Below are positions 10,156 through 17,196 of a stretch of DNA of 64,000 nucleotides, piece after piece. Below the pieces are notes generated by a model that was given only the letters and a program-made list of their open reading frames with translations, was not told the DNA's origin and ran no database searches. The position numbers were made by a program, and so were the translations under genes. The stretch comes from Sulfobacillus acidophilus DSM 10332. Lineage in GTDB: Bacteria > Bacillota > Sulfobacillia > Sulfobacillales > Sulfobacillaceae. The DNA is taken from the NCBI GenBank assembly GCA_000237975.1, contig CP003179.1, positions 2,882,270-2,946,269 on the forward strand. The letters are read 5' to 3'. Numbering within the stretch: the first letter of the stretch is position 1; each line of letters opens with the position of its first letter.

Positions 10156-11364
10156 TTATTTCAGCCGGGTTGGTGCCACGGCAATATTACGGTTGACAAT
10201 CCACACGACGGTAGCCAACACCCCTTTTGGCGTACGGCGCACGGTGCGGATCCGTTGAACCACCGTGCCCCCGGGAGGAATGGCCGCTTGCACCCGCCGT
10301 TGGGCCTCGGCCAGCGCCAGCTTCCGGGCTTGCGAAACCGTAAGCCGCTGTCGTTTTTCGCTGATTTCATTATATACTATCTGAATCGTCTCGACCGGTA
10401 AGGTCACCCCGGCCCACCGCCAATTAGCCACATGCCGCACGATTTGGAAATGCTGAAACGGGGGCGTTTCGGCGTTGGGTAGGGTCACAACATATTGCCC
10501 ATCGATTACCCACATCCTCCGCACCGCCCGGCGACCCGAGAATACCGTCAACGTCCGCTGCCATGGCTGTAGGACCGTTGCCTGATAGCGGACCCGTGCC
10601 CACACTTCCCCTTCCGCCGGGGTCACGATACTCTCTTCCGTTGACGGCTGATCGCCAGCCGCGTTGGGAACGGCCGACACGACACCGGAAATTAATACTT
10701 GTCCACGCGTGACCTTCTCACCGACTAAAACATCGGGAGCCCCCATATAGACGTAGACGGCCGTAACGGTCCCGCCGGCATCGGCAACCAAGCGGGGAAA
10801 GAGATGGGCGGGTGGCCGTCGGTGAACCGGAATGGCGTCGATTTGGGCGACCGCCCCATGCACGTGAATGCCGATCCAGGAATATTGCCGGGGTAATTGG
10901 TGCTCCATCGCTTGCCGAATCCGGGGAATGTCCAGCCGATTTCGCCACACTCCCGGCGCTAGCCCCGCCGAACGGGCCGCTTTTAACAATGCTTGAGTCT
11001 CGGCCGGCGATAAATTCGTGGCCGTCACGTCCACTACCCAAATATGTAACGACGCGTACAACACCAGCGCCAGTGCGCCTAAAAACCCGGCCCAGATCCA
11101 CGGTTGCCTTTTTAGTTCGCTCCAGCGAATGGGCAGCCCACCTTGCCGGACAATCTCATAAGATACCCCATGTTCAACGGTCACTTCATCCAGCCATTCC
11201 ACAACCGATAACCCGATGAGACATGAAATCGATTCGCCCTGGCGGCGAACCCGCCAAATCCTAAACCCGTTCAACGCTAAGAGACTGACGACCTTCTCGA
11301 TCTGGGCGCCGGTAAGCCGGACTTCCACCCAACCACCGATGATACGGCGGAGATAATCTGTCAT
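10156..11364 (-). CDS. yqfD: Sporulation protein YqfD
   Basis: YqfD family membrane protein, 402 aa, usually made in the mother cell under sigma-E and needed for efficient sporulation. A membrane helix is visible around residues 90-112, after a basic N-terminal domain; the rest is predicted to face outward. ATG at 11364 with GGAGGA upstream; the yqfC stop and this start share ATGA. The yqfC-yqfD pair is characteristic of spore formers. Its molecular role is not known. Confidence 0.9.
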   Translation of the reverse strand: MTDYLRRIIGGWVEVRLTGAQIEKVVSLLALNGFRIWRVRRQGESISCLIGLSVVEWLDEVTVEHGVSYEIVRQGGLPIRWSELKRQPWIWAGFLGALALVLYASLHIWVVDVTATNLSPAETQALLKAARSAGLAPGVWRNRLDIPRIRQAMEHQLPRQYSWIGIHVHGAVAQIDAIPVHRRPPAHLFPRLVADAGGTVTAVYVYMGAPDVLVGEKVTRGQVLISGVVSAVPNAAGDQPSTEESIVTPAEGEVWARVRYQATVLQPWQRTLTVFSGRRAVRRMWVIDGQYVVTLPNAETPPFQHFQIVRHVANWRWAGVTLPVETIQIVYNEISEKRQRLTVSQARKLALAEAQRRVQAAIPPGGTVVQRIRTVRRTPKGVLATVVWIVNRNIAVAPTRLK

Positions 11365-11645
11365 CGTCGTCCTCCTCGAAACACCAAGGACCGCACCTGA
11401 CCGGTGACCAAGATTTCTTGGTGGTCAATCCACCCGATAACCAAATCTCGCCCGGCCACAATCAGTTGTCCGTCAGGCAGCCGTACCACCACCCGATGCG
11501 GGTGATAGTGCACAATCCCCCGATGATTTTCCACGCGAAACTGCAGATGTCCCACGACTTCCACCCGGGGCACATTGACAAGCACCTCTGGCGGAATTTC
11601 CAATATTTCCGTCATGCGCTGAATGGTTTTGCCTTTACTTCGCAT
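11361..11645 (-). CDS. yqfC: Sporulation protein YqfC
   Basis: YqfC family, 94 aa, a small sigma-E regulon protein of unknown function found beside yqfD in spore formers. The sequence has the family layout of beta-rich segments and ends in basic residues. Good Shine-Dalgarno GGGAGG before the ATG at 11645. It is the first gene of the minus-strand operon; the 59-bp gap to the divergent radical SAM gene must hold both promoters, but I could not assign a clear sigma-E box. Confidence 0.88.
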   Translation of the reverse strand: MRSKGKTIQRMTEILEIPPEVLVNVPRVEVVGHLQFRVENHRGIVHYHPHRVVVRLPDGQLIVAGRDLVIGWIDHQEILVTGQVRSLVFRGGRR

Positions 11646-11704
11646 GGGGTCCTCCCGCTCTTTCAGGCCTGGATACCTTATGCTATGCCACAGGTTGACG
11701 GGCC

Positions 11705-12634
11705 ATGATGACCGAGGGGGGTGTTCCGAAAGTTCCTCCCGTCCGGAGGAAAAAGCAGGAACCGGGAGATGCGTGTCGAATGTCCTTCCTAAGAATGTGT
11801 ATTGAGGCGAGTCTATTGATACGTCCGGCCTACCCCATATCCGTCCCGGTACGCACGGTCCGGGTCGGGAAAGTGACCACCGTCAAACGGTGTTGGATGG
11901 GGTGCTTATTTTGCACTCTATCGGATCCGGTGCCCAACACCCCCCTGCCGTTGACCCCCCCGGGCATACGGTTAGAAGTACTGGACACACTGACGGTCGA
12001 TTGGCACGTCGACCGGATTAAAATCCGTGGGGGCCTTTCCAGTAACGATCCCCCCGAATATTGGATTCATTGGATTAAAGCGCTCCGTGAGCGGACGACC
12101 GCCGTCTTACAAGGGTTTTCCGCCGTGGAAGTCTACCAGTGGCATCTCACCAGCCAACGCCCCATTCTGGAATTGTTGCGGCAACTTAAATGGGCGGGTC
12201 TCGATCGCCTAGGCCCCGGCGGCAGTGAGATGCTGGTGGATCGTTGGCGTTATGCGTGGGCGCCCTATCGCCTGCCGATCGAGACCTGGGCAAGCATCGT
12301 CCAATGGGCTGCCGAAGCGGGGCTCGAAACGACGGGCACTCTCATCGTGGTCGCCGATTTGCCCGCCGACGTGATCCATCGGCACTGGGCCCGGCTTCGG
12401 AATACCGGTGTCCCTCATATCGAGATTAAAGCCTTTCACGGGGAGAGTGGATTGGCGGCCTGGGGCCGTCCGCATGGGTGGGAAGTCTATGAAGCAGCCA
12501 GAATTGCTCGTGATTATTTTCCGACGGAGCCGTTGGCCATTTCCGGCTTGCCCGATCATCCCGATTGGCAGCAAATTTTTTCCGCGCTTCAGCCGATTCA
12601 TTGGCTTACGACGGCTTGGGAGGTTAGTCCATGA
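11705..12634 (+). CDS. Divergent CofH/MqnE-like radical SAM protein
   Basis: A radical SAM enzyme, 309 aa from the first ATG. The iron-sulfur motif CWMGCLFC (Cys63, Cys67, Cys70; C-x3-C-x2-C) is intact. Downstream features match the CofG/CofH/MqnC/MqnE superfamily: IKIRGG after the cluster, LKWAGLDRLGPGGSEML in the middle and ETWASIVQWAAEAGLETTGT after it. The histidine of the usual AHxxG step and the GHVET-like loop are not conserved, so it is not a standard menaquinone or F420 enzyme. Two further cysteines lie at 24 and 32. The start is uncertain: 11705 lacks a clear Shine-Dalgarno, and an ATG at 11780 is the alternative. Its stop overlaps the next gene by 4 bp. Substrate unknown. Confidence 0.8.
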   Translation: MMTEGGVPKVPPVRRKKQEPGDACRMSFLRMCIEASLLIRPAYPISVPVRTVRVGKVTTVKRCWMGCLFCTLSDPVPNTPLPLTPPGIRLEVLDTLTVDWHVDRIKIRGGLSSNDPPEYWIHWIKALRERTTAVLQGFSAVEVYQWHLTSQRPILELLRQLKWAGLDRLGPGGSEMLVDRWRYAWAPYRLPIETWASIVQWAAEAGLETTGTLIVVADLPADVIHRHWARLRNTGVPHIEIKAFHGESGLAAWGRPHGWEVYEAARIARDYFPTEPLAISGLPDHPDWQQIFSALQPIHWLTTAWEVSP

Positions 12635-13269
12635 CCGCTTTACGCTGGATTCCCACTTGGAAGATCCCCGTGCACGGCGACCCCCATTGGGTCCTCTGGC
12701 AGGGAGACCAATGGCGCACCCTTTATCCTCGGATGCATGTGATAAGCCCGACGCGCCTGTCCTGGCCATCTCTTGACGTAATCGGGGAGGATTACCTCAT
12801 ATTTCCGACATTGCCCCCGAACGCCAAAACCACGGTTACGGTGGAAGCCCCATGCCCCATCGGGCAAGACGCGGCTTTTGAATTTTTCGGTCACGTCGAA
12901 CATGCCGCCACCATCCGCCGATGGGTTATCGAACGGCCAACGGGGGCATCCCTGCAGGATATCACCGTTGCTTTAGACCTTTTGTTGGAAGCTCTACCGA
13001 ATTGGTGGTGCGACCTCGATCTCGACAGTTTCGGCGAGCCTTTTGCGGTCTACTTGTTACACCGATATCCAAAACTCGGCGTCGTCACCGACGTGACCCG
13101 CCCGATTGTAACCGTCACCGAGATCGCCCGCGCCCTGAAACGCGCGCTGGAGGAGGCGGACTGGTCCGGTCGGCCCCCCTTCCCGTGGCCGGAAGCACGC
13201 CAACATCACCCCCGACCGCAGGAAAAACGGCCCTACCGCATGTTACCGTTAGCCGGTCGCGGCGACTAG
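12631..13269 (+). CDS. Unrecognised protein coupled to the radical SAM gene
   Basis: I do not recognise this 212-aa protein. It starts with ATGA shared with the preceding stop and has GGGAGG upstream, so it is translationally coupled to the radical SAM protein. It is rich in Trp and Pro, has two cysteines (in EAPCPIG and NWWCDLD), no signal peptide or membrane helix, and a basic, proline-rich tail. Coupling suggests a partner, scaffold or substrate-binding subunit for the radical SAM enzyme, but this is inference from position only. Confidence 0.75.
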   Translation: MTALRWIPTWKIPVHGDPHWVLWQGDQWRTLYPRMHVISPTRLSWPSLDVIGEDYLIFPTLPPNAKTTVTVEAPCPIGQDAAFEFFGHVEHAATIRRWVIERPTGASLQDITVALDLLLEALPNWWCDLDLDSFGEPFAVYLLHRYPKLGVVTDVTRPIVTVTEIARALKRALEEADWSGRPPFPWPEARQHHPRPQEKRPYRMLPLAGRGD

Positions 13270-13303
13270 GTCATCATCTCTTGATCGAAAAAGGAGGTAC
13301 GTC

Positions 13304-13987
13304 ATGCCACTCGAACCCCGGATTGTGATGCTCACTTATGACGACATGCGCCGTCAGATGGCTCGGCACGTAAAATTAATCGACGTCCGCACACCCGAGC
13401 AGTTCGTACAGCTCCATTTAGTCGGGTCCATTCCCCTACCCGGTCCACGCTTCGGCATGAGCCTTTTGGCCGATGGTCAGATTCACCCGGAAGAACGGAT
13501 CGTGATTGTCTCGGACGACGCCGTATCCGGCCACATCGCCGCCCAAGAAGCCAACTTAATGGGGGCCGAAGTCGTCGGGATTTTTGCCAGTCTGCCTCGT
13601 AGCTGGGAAAAACGCGGGTTACCGGTGATAAAAGGCGACGTAGTGCACCCGGACACCCTTTTGACCTATCTGCACGACAATCCGCAAGTCGAATTTGTTG
13701 ATGTGCGGGAAAAAATGGAACAAATCCGGTTTCCCTTTCCGCCCGTGACCCGCTCGATGCCATTTTCCCTTTGGCCTGAACAAGCCCGGTTACTGGATCC
13801 TGCTCGTCCGGTATTGCTCATGTCCGGGAAAGATCAGCGCAGCATCTTGGCGGCCCGCCACCTCATGGTCCAGGGCTTTTCCCGCGTGGGCTATTTGGTT
13901 GGCGGCTATCACCGGTATCATCACCCCCGGGTTTACGATCCCAAAGAAGCCGCCCGGACCACCGCCCGCCACGGTGTCTTTATCTGA
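13304..13987 (+). CDS. Cysteine-free tandem rhodanese-like protein
   Basis: 227 aa with two rhodanese-like halves: VKLIDVRTPEQF opens the first and VEFVDVREKME the second, and the C-terminal half ends with the family GG motif (GYLVGGYH). The active-site Cys loop of the second domain reads MSGKDQRS, with Ser174 where catalytic Cys is expected. The equivalent loop of the first also has no Cys; I see no cysteine in the whole protein. It therefore cannot carry a persulfide in the usual way and may bind or regulate. AAAGGAGG precedes the ATG. It follows the coupled pair by 34 bp, so it is probably in the same transcript. Its 3' end overlaps the convergent gene by 55 bp. Confidence 0.82.
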   Translation: MPLEPRIVMLTYDDMRRQMARHVKLIDVRTPEQFVQLHLVGSIPLPGPRFGMSLLADGQIHPEERIVIVSDDAVSGHIAAQEANLMGAEVVGIFASLPRSWEKRGLPVIKGDVVHPDTLLTYLHDNPQVEFVDVREKMEQIRFPFPPVTRSMPFSLWPEQARLLDPARPVLLMSGKDQRSILAARHLMVQGFSRVGYLVGGYHRYHHPRVYDPKEAARTTARHGVFI

Positions 13988-14949
13988 AGGCTTCCTCCAA
14001 ATCGGCCCGTCGTCGTATTAAACCAAAGCCCTTGGCTAAAGCCGTCCATGACAAGAATCCAGGGACCGGCGCCGCTGACCACCGTGGGAGTGGTCGCCAA
14101 GGGTCGCGGCCAGGGGACAAGATGTCCACCTGCCAACCGAGCCGGCACAATCCGGAGCATGCCTTTGACCGTCAGTCCCCATACCGGCCGGGTGTCGGTC
14201 ACTTGTAAGACGGCTTGGGTCACGGGGAAGGTCTTTTCGAACACGCGCCGTCCCCACACCGCGAGGCCGAAGCCGTTGAGTCCCTCGGTATATGGCACAA
14301 GCACTCGGGAGCCCGAAAACGCCACCGTTCCCTCCGGGGTTTGAGAAAGCCATCCCCACGGCTTGGTTGCCTGGCTCAAGGTTTTGAGCCAGAGGCGGGT
14401 CGGCGTGGCGACGGCGACCGACAAGAGAGTGCCGGGCCCCCGTACAAATGTTGTAATGCCCATCGGCAAGGAGCCGGTGACGGCTTGCCATCCGGTCCCG
14501 GTCCAACGGCTCACCCACACCCTGGTTCCCTCCGCATTTTCCATGACGCCATACCGGATGCGGCCTTTTGATCCCACCGCCATCACCCGTACGCCCGGCG
14601 GAGCCGCGAGACGATGCCACCTACCGGCCACCCGGTAAAATACGGCCCGACCGGTGGACACCAGCGGTCCCACAGCACTTGACCAGGCTTCTCCCCATGG
14701 TTCGACCAGCCCCAGTTGACCGAGGCGCCGGGGTTGATTTAAGGGATGACCGGTCGGCGAATAAAGTCGAGCCCAAAGCACCTCCTGGTCACCTTCCGGC
14801 AAGGCATAAAAAAGCCACAGATTCGGCGGTTTTGAAGCATGAGGCCGATGGCCGCCCCCGATGAACGCGCTACCGAGTCCGAGGACCAGCAAAAGCAAAA
14901 GCCCGCCGATCCCTATTCGGAACCGGAAGGCTTTTTGCCCGTTTTGCAT
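13933..14949 (-). CDS. Membrane-anchored hypothetical protein
   Basis: 338 aa, not recognised. An N-terminal hydrophobic stretch (about residues 10-31) after basic residues acts as a signal anchor; the rest is predicted extracytoplasmic and beta-rich, with many Trp, Gly and Val residues in repeating strand-like segments, which would fit a beta-propeller. AAGGAG lies 8 nt before the ATG, inside the last codons of yqeY, and the gap to yqeY is one base, so it is probably the third gene of rpsU-yqeY. Its last 55 bp run antisense to the rhodanese gene. Confidence 0.75.
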   Translation of the reverse strand: MQNGQKAFRFRIGIGGLLLLLVLGLGSAFIGGGHRPHASKPPNLWLFYALPEGDQEVLWARLYSPTGHPLNQPRRLGQLGLVEPWGEAWSSAVGPLVSTGRAVFYRVAGRWHRLAAPPGVRVMAVGSKGRIRYGVMENAEGTRVWVSRWTGTGWQAVTGSLPMGITTFVRGPGTLLSVAVATPTRLWLKTLSQATKPWGWLSQTPEGTVAFSGSRVLVPYTEGLNGFGLAVWGRRVFEKTFPVTQAVLQVTDTRPVWGLTVKGMLRIVPARLAGGHLVPWPRPLATTPTVVSGAGPWILVMDGFSQGLWFNTTTGRFGGSLQIKTPWRAVVRAASLGS

Positions 14950-14950
14950 G

Positions 14951-15403
14951 CTATGCTCCTTGAAGTTGCGCTTTCACGAGCTCCGAAACCGCCCGACCAT
15001 CGGCCCGTCCCCGAATTTTCGGGCTCAGCCAGCCCATGACTCGCCCCATGTCGCGAGGACCGCTGGCCCCGGTTTCGCGAATGGCCTCGGCTATCAGTGC
15101 CTGCACCTCTTCAGGGGTCAGCGGGGTGGGCAAATACTCTTCTAAAATGTGGATCTCGGTTTGCAACTTCTCCACCAGATCCAAACGCCCGCCGCGTTCG
15201 AATTCGGGAAGCGTTTCCTTACGTTCTTTTACTTCTTTGGCGATGACGCCGATAATCGCGTCCTCATCCAGTGTGGTCCGCTGACTTTTGGTTTCGGCTT
15301 CCAAAATTGCGGCTTTAATCCCTCGGATAACAGTCATGCGGGCCTGATCTTTTGCCCGCATCGCGTCTTTCAAGTCCTGATTCAGCCGTTCGCGCAATGA
15401 CAC
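14951..15403 (-). CDS. yqeY: GatB/YqeY domain protein
   Basis: YqeY family, 150 aa, resembling the C-terminal tRNA-binding tail of GatB. It begins SLRERLNQDLKDAMRAKD and contains EEYLPTPLTPEEV, both typical of the family. GTG start with AAGGGG 7 nt upstream, directly after the rpsU stop, giving the conserved rpsU-yqeY pair. The exact role is not established. Confidence 0.93.
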   Translation of the reverse strand: MSLRERLNQDLKDAMRAKDQARMTVIRGIKAAILEAETKSQRTTLDEDAIIGVIAKEVKERKETLPEFERGGRLDLVEKLQTEIHILEEYLPTPLTPEEVQALIAEAIRETGASGPRDMGRVMGWLSPKIRGRADGRAVSELVKAQLQGA

Positions 15404-15415
15404 GGAAAACGCCCC

Positions 15416-15592
15416 TTACTTTGTGCGCTTTTTTCGAGCCGCCTCAGATTTCTTTTTGCGGCGCACGCTAGGCTTTTCATAATGCTCATGGCGACGCGCT
15501 TCCGCTAACACGCCGGCTTTTTGGATCTGCCTTTTAAACCGGCGGAGTGCGCTCTCCAGGCTTTCATTTTTGCCAACTTTAACCTCTGACAT
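15416..15592 (-). CDS. rpsU: 30S ribosomal protein S21
   Basis: Ribosomal protein bS21, 58 aa. Reading the minus strand from the ATG at 15592 gives [19 protein letters not shown] and then a Lys/Arg-rich tail ending in TAA at 15416. A GGGAGGGAG ribosome-binding site precedes it, and a strong sigma-A promoter lies at 15639-15668. It heads the rpsU-yqeY transcript. Confidence 0.96.
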   Translation of the reverse strand: MSEVKVGKNESLESALRRFKRQIQKAGVLAEARRHEHYEKPSVRRKKKSEAARKKRTK

Positions 15593-15638
15593 TAATCTCC
15601 CTCCCCTCTACCCGCTCGGGTCGGGGTCTATTCCCTTT

Positions 15639-15668
15639 ATTATACGAGTTGGCTCGAAAGCGTGTCAA
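15639..15668 (-). promoter_or_regulatory. Sigma-A promoter of rpsU-yqeY
   Basis: Perfect -35 TTGACA (15663-15668) and perfect -10 TATAAT (15639-15644), spaced by 18 bp and reading toward rpsU. It is among the best consensus promoters in the window, as expected for a ribosomal protein gene. Confidence 0.88.
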
Positions 15669-15681
15669 ATGTCGATTTGAC
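15664..15681. promoter_or_regulatory. Perfect inverted repeat over the rpsU -35
   Basis: GTCAAAT-GTCG-ATTTGAC: two perfect 7-bp arms around a 4-bp centre, covering most of the rpsU -35 element. The position fits an operator for a dimeric repressor; a chance hairpin is possible. Confidence 0.45.
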
Positions 15682-15785
15682 GTACCCAAAAGTACACGAC
15701 ACGATGTCCCTGTCCTTACAAACGACACATCACGGGAAACCTCTAGGGCTTGACATCCTAGGGAAGAAGTCGAACGTAACCGCCG

Positions 15786-15826
15786 ATGGCGCCCGGATCC
15801 CTTGACCTGGAGTTCCCAGGCGCCAT
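15786..15826. promoter_or_regulatory. Inverted repeat around the DenV-like gene promoter
   Basis: Perfect 8-bp arms ATGGCGCC and GGCGCCAT separated by 25 bp. They flank the -35 and overlap the -10 of the plus-strand promoter, so they could be operator half-sites or form a hairpin in longer transcripts. Confidence 0.4.
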
Positions 15827-15829
15827 AAT
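15802..15829 (+). promoter_or_regulatory. Promoter of the DenV-like gene
   Basis: -35 TTGACC (15802-15807) and -10 CATAAT (15824-15829), 16-bp spacer. It is followed 33 bp later by the ATG with AAAGGAG. Another TTGACA lies near 15755 but has no convincing -10. Confidence 0.55.
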
Positions 15830-15861
15830 AAAAGGCAGACGCAAACGTAAAGGAGCTTTTC

Positions 15862-16227
15862 ATGCGGCTATGGCATGAATCACTCATTGCCCGGCTCCCC
15901 CGGGCGCAATTACTGGGGCAACATCGCGAATGTTGCGCATTGCGGGGGTTAGGCTGGGGTCGACGTCATCAAACGGTCGATTACGTCTTCACTCATCCAT
16001 ACGAGTTTTTGGTCGCCTACCATTATCAAGTGATGAACGAGATGGTGAATCGCGGTTATCGGGTCGCTCCAAAATGGTGGGACTGTAGTTATCGTGGCCA
16101 ACGGGCACCGGGCATTCCCTGTGATCCCGATAAGATCCCCCGACAGCACCCCATCTATCCGGTACACGACGCGGACTACGAATTGTTGTGCCGGGAGCTT
16201 TTGGCTCATAGAGTCCCCAACAGCTAG
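15862..16227 (+). CDS. Pyrimidine dimer DNA glycosylase (endonuclease V/DenV type)
   Basis: 121-aa protein of the Pyr_excise family, related to T4 endonuclease V, which nicks DNA at UV-induced pyrimidine dimers. It begins MRLWHESLIARLPRAQLLGQ, followed by HRECCALRG, the family N-terminus with its conserved Arg/His residues. A catalytic alpha-amino group at residue 2 is typical of T4 DenV after Met removal; here residue 2 is Arg, so the details may differ. Clear AAAGGAG before the ATG and its own promoter. It stands alone between rpsU and a minus-strand small gene. Confidence 0.85.
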   Translation: MRLWHESLIARLPRAQLLGQHRECCALRGLGWGRRHQTVDYVFTHPYEFLVAYHYQVMNEMVNRGYRVAPKWWDCSYRGQRAPGIPCDPDKIPRQHPIYPVHDADYELLCRELLAHRVPNS

Positions 16228-16230
16228 GAA

Positions 16231-16261
16231 CAAAAATCACCCGATGGTCATAACCATCGGG
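16231..16261 (-). terminator. Intrinsic terminator of the rsmE-side operon
   Basis: On the minus strand: stem CCCGATGGT / ACCATCGGG with loop TATG, then TGATTTTTG. It lies just after the 49-aa gene, so it probably ends the hrcA-rsmE transcript. On the plus strand no T-run follows. Confidence 0.75.
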
Positions 16262-16270
16262 CGACCGGGT

Positions 16271-16420
16271 CTACCACGGGCGATAAAGGTGACCGTACTT
16301 CACCAAGCACTCCTTACACAAGGTACTTTCCAAAAAGCCAGATGTAAAAGAGGTCGCATTTTTTTTGACCACTGGCTTATGGCAGATATCGCAAAATTTC
16401 AGCTCAATCACCTTGCCCAT
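16271..16420 (-). CDS. 49-aa four-cysteine (zinc-ribbon-like) protein
   Basis: A small gene not previously named to my knowledge. The ATG at 16420 follows AGGAGG at good spacing and TAG is at 16271. The protein begins MGKVIELKFCDICHKPVVKK and has two CxxC pairs (Cys10/Cys13 and Cys35/Cys38), which would bind one zinc or iron ion. It is placed 83 bp after rsmE and before a strong terminator. The ribosome-binding site, spaced CxxC pairs and terminator together support it as a real gene. Function unknown. Confidence 0.78.
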   Translation of the reverse strand: MGKVIELKFCDICHKPVVKKNATSFTSGFLESTLCKECLVKYGHLYRPW

Positions 16421-16503
16421 GCTCTCGACCTCCTGCCGTTAGCATGGCCGGCCTCAAAGCAATTGAGTCTAGCAGTCTTGTCCAGTTGTGGAAGCAACCA
16501 GGC

Positions 16504-17196
16504 CTAGGAACACGACAACACCAGCAAGGCCGCCCAAACGCCGGCATTTTCCGCCCGGTAAATTCGGGGGCCTAAGCTGACGGCTTTCGCCCCCTGATCC
16601 ACCAATTGGGCCACTTCGTCATCCGTTAGGCCACCTTCCGGCCCCACGACCACATGAAGAGCCCGATCGCGAATCTCGGAGCGAAGAGACATCCACGGAT
16701 CGCCCTGGGGACTTAAAACCCACCAGCTGCCGCCGACGGCCGGATCCAGTCGACTCCAAGGCCGAACCGGTTCGACAGTGGGCACTTCTCGCCGACGACT
16801 TTGTTCCGCGGCTTCTTTGGCGACGGTTTGCCAGCGTTGTTGCTTGGCCGAAGACGCCTCCCGCACCACGGTCCGCGCCGTCACCAGCGGCACAAATCGG
16901 GAAATACCGACTTCGGTGCCTTTTTCGATGACGTCCCGCATCCGATCGCCCTTCAAAAGGGCTTGATAGAGGGTCATGTGGATCGGCACCGGTACCGGCG
17001 GTGCCAACTCTTCCACGACCGCCACGGAATCGGCCTTGCCCATCTCTGCCCGAAACAGTCGGCCCTCAGGCGTCAAAAGTTCGAAAGAGTCTCCCGGTCT
17101 GACCCGCATCACCGTCTTTAAATAATGAGCATCGTCACCGGAAAGCCGCACTCGGTCCCCGGTGGCCGCCGCTTCAGGAATGCTCAACCGAATCAT
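16504..17196 (-). CDS. rsmE: 16S rRNA m3U1498 methyltransferase RsmE
   Basis: SPOUT-class methyltransferase that methylates U1498 of 16S rRNA, 230 aa. The N-terminal PUA-like domain includes DDAHYLKTVMRVRPGD. The C-terminal SAM-binding knot has VVGPEGGLTDDEV and LGPRIYRAENA, the family signature. It overlaps prmA by 23 bp, with only a weak ribosome-binding site, so coupling is likely. prmA-rsmE after dnaJ is the common Firmicutes order. Confidence 0.95.
   Translation of the reverse strand: MIRLSIPEAAATGDRVRLSGDDAHYLKTVMRVRPGDSFELLTPEGRLFRAEMGKADSVAVVEELAPPVPVPIHMTLYQALLKGDRMRDVIEKGTEVGISRFVPLVTARTVVREASSAKQQRWQTVAKEAAEQSRRREVPTVEPVRPWSRLDPAVGGSWWVLSPQGDPWMSLRSEIRDRALHVVVGPEGGLTDDEVAQLVDQGAKAVSLGPRIYRAENAGVWAALLVLSCS

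Noticed and set aside
11705-12634. Radical SAM gene as a standard menaquinone gene mqnE or mqnC
   Set aside because: The motif and central signature fit the superfamily, but conserved His and GHVET-type residues are missing and no other mqn gene is adjacent.
15749-15780. TTGACA near 15755 as the main promoter of the DenV-like gene
   Set aside because: No acceptable -10 lies 16-18 bp downstream; the TTGACC/CATAAT pair at 15802-15829 fits better.
16240-16261. Hairpin as terminator of the plus-strand DenV-like gene
   Set aside because: The T-run is only on the minus strand; on the plus strand the stem is followed by GCGACCGGG.
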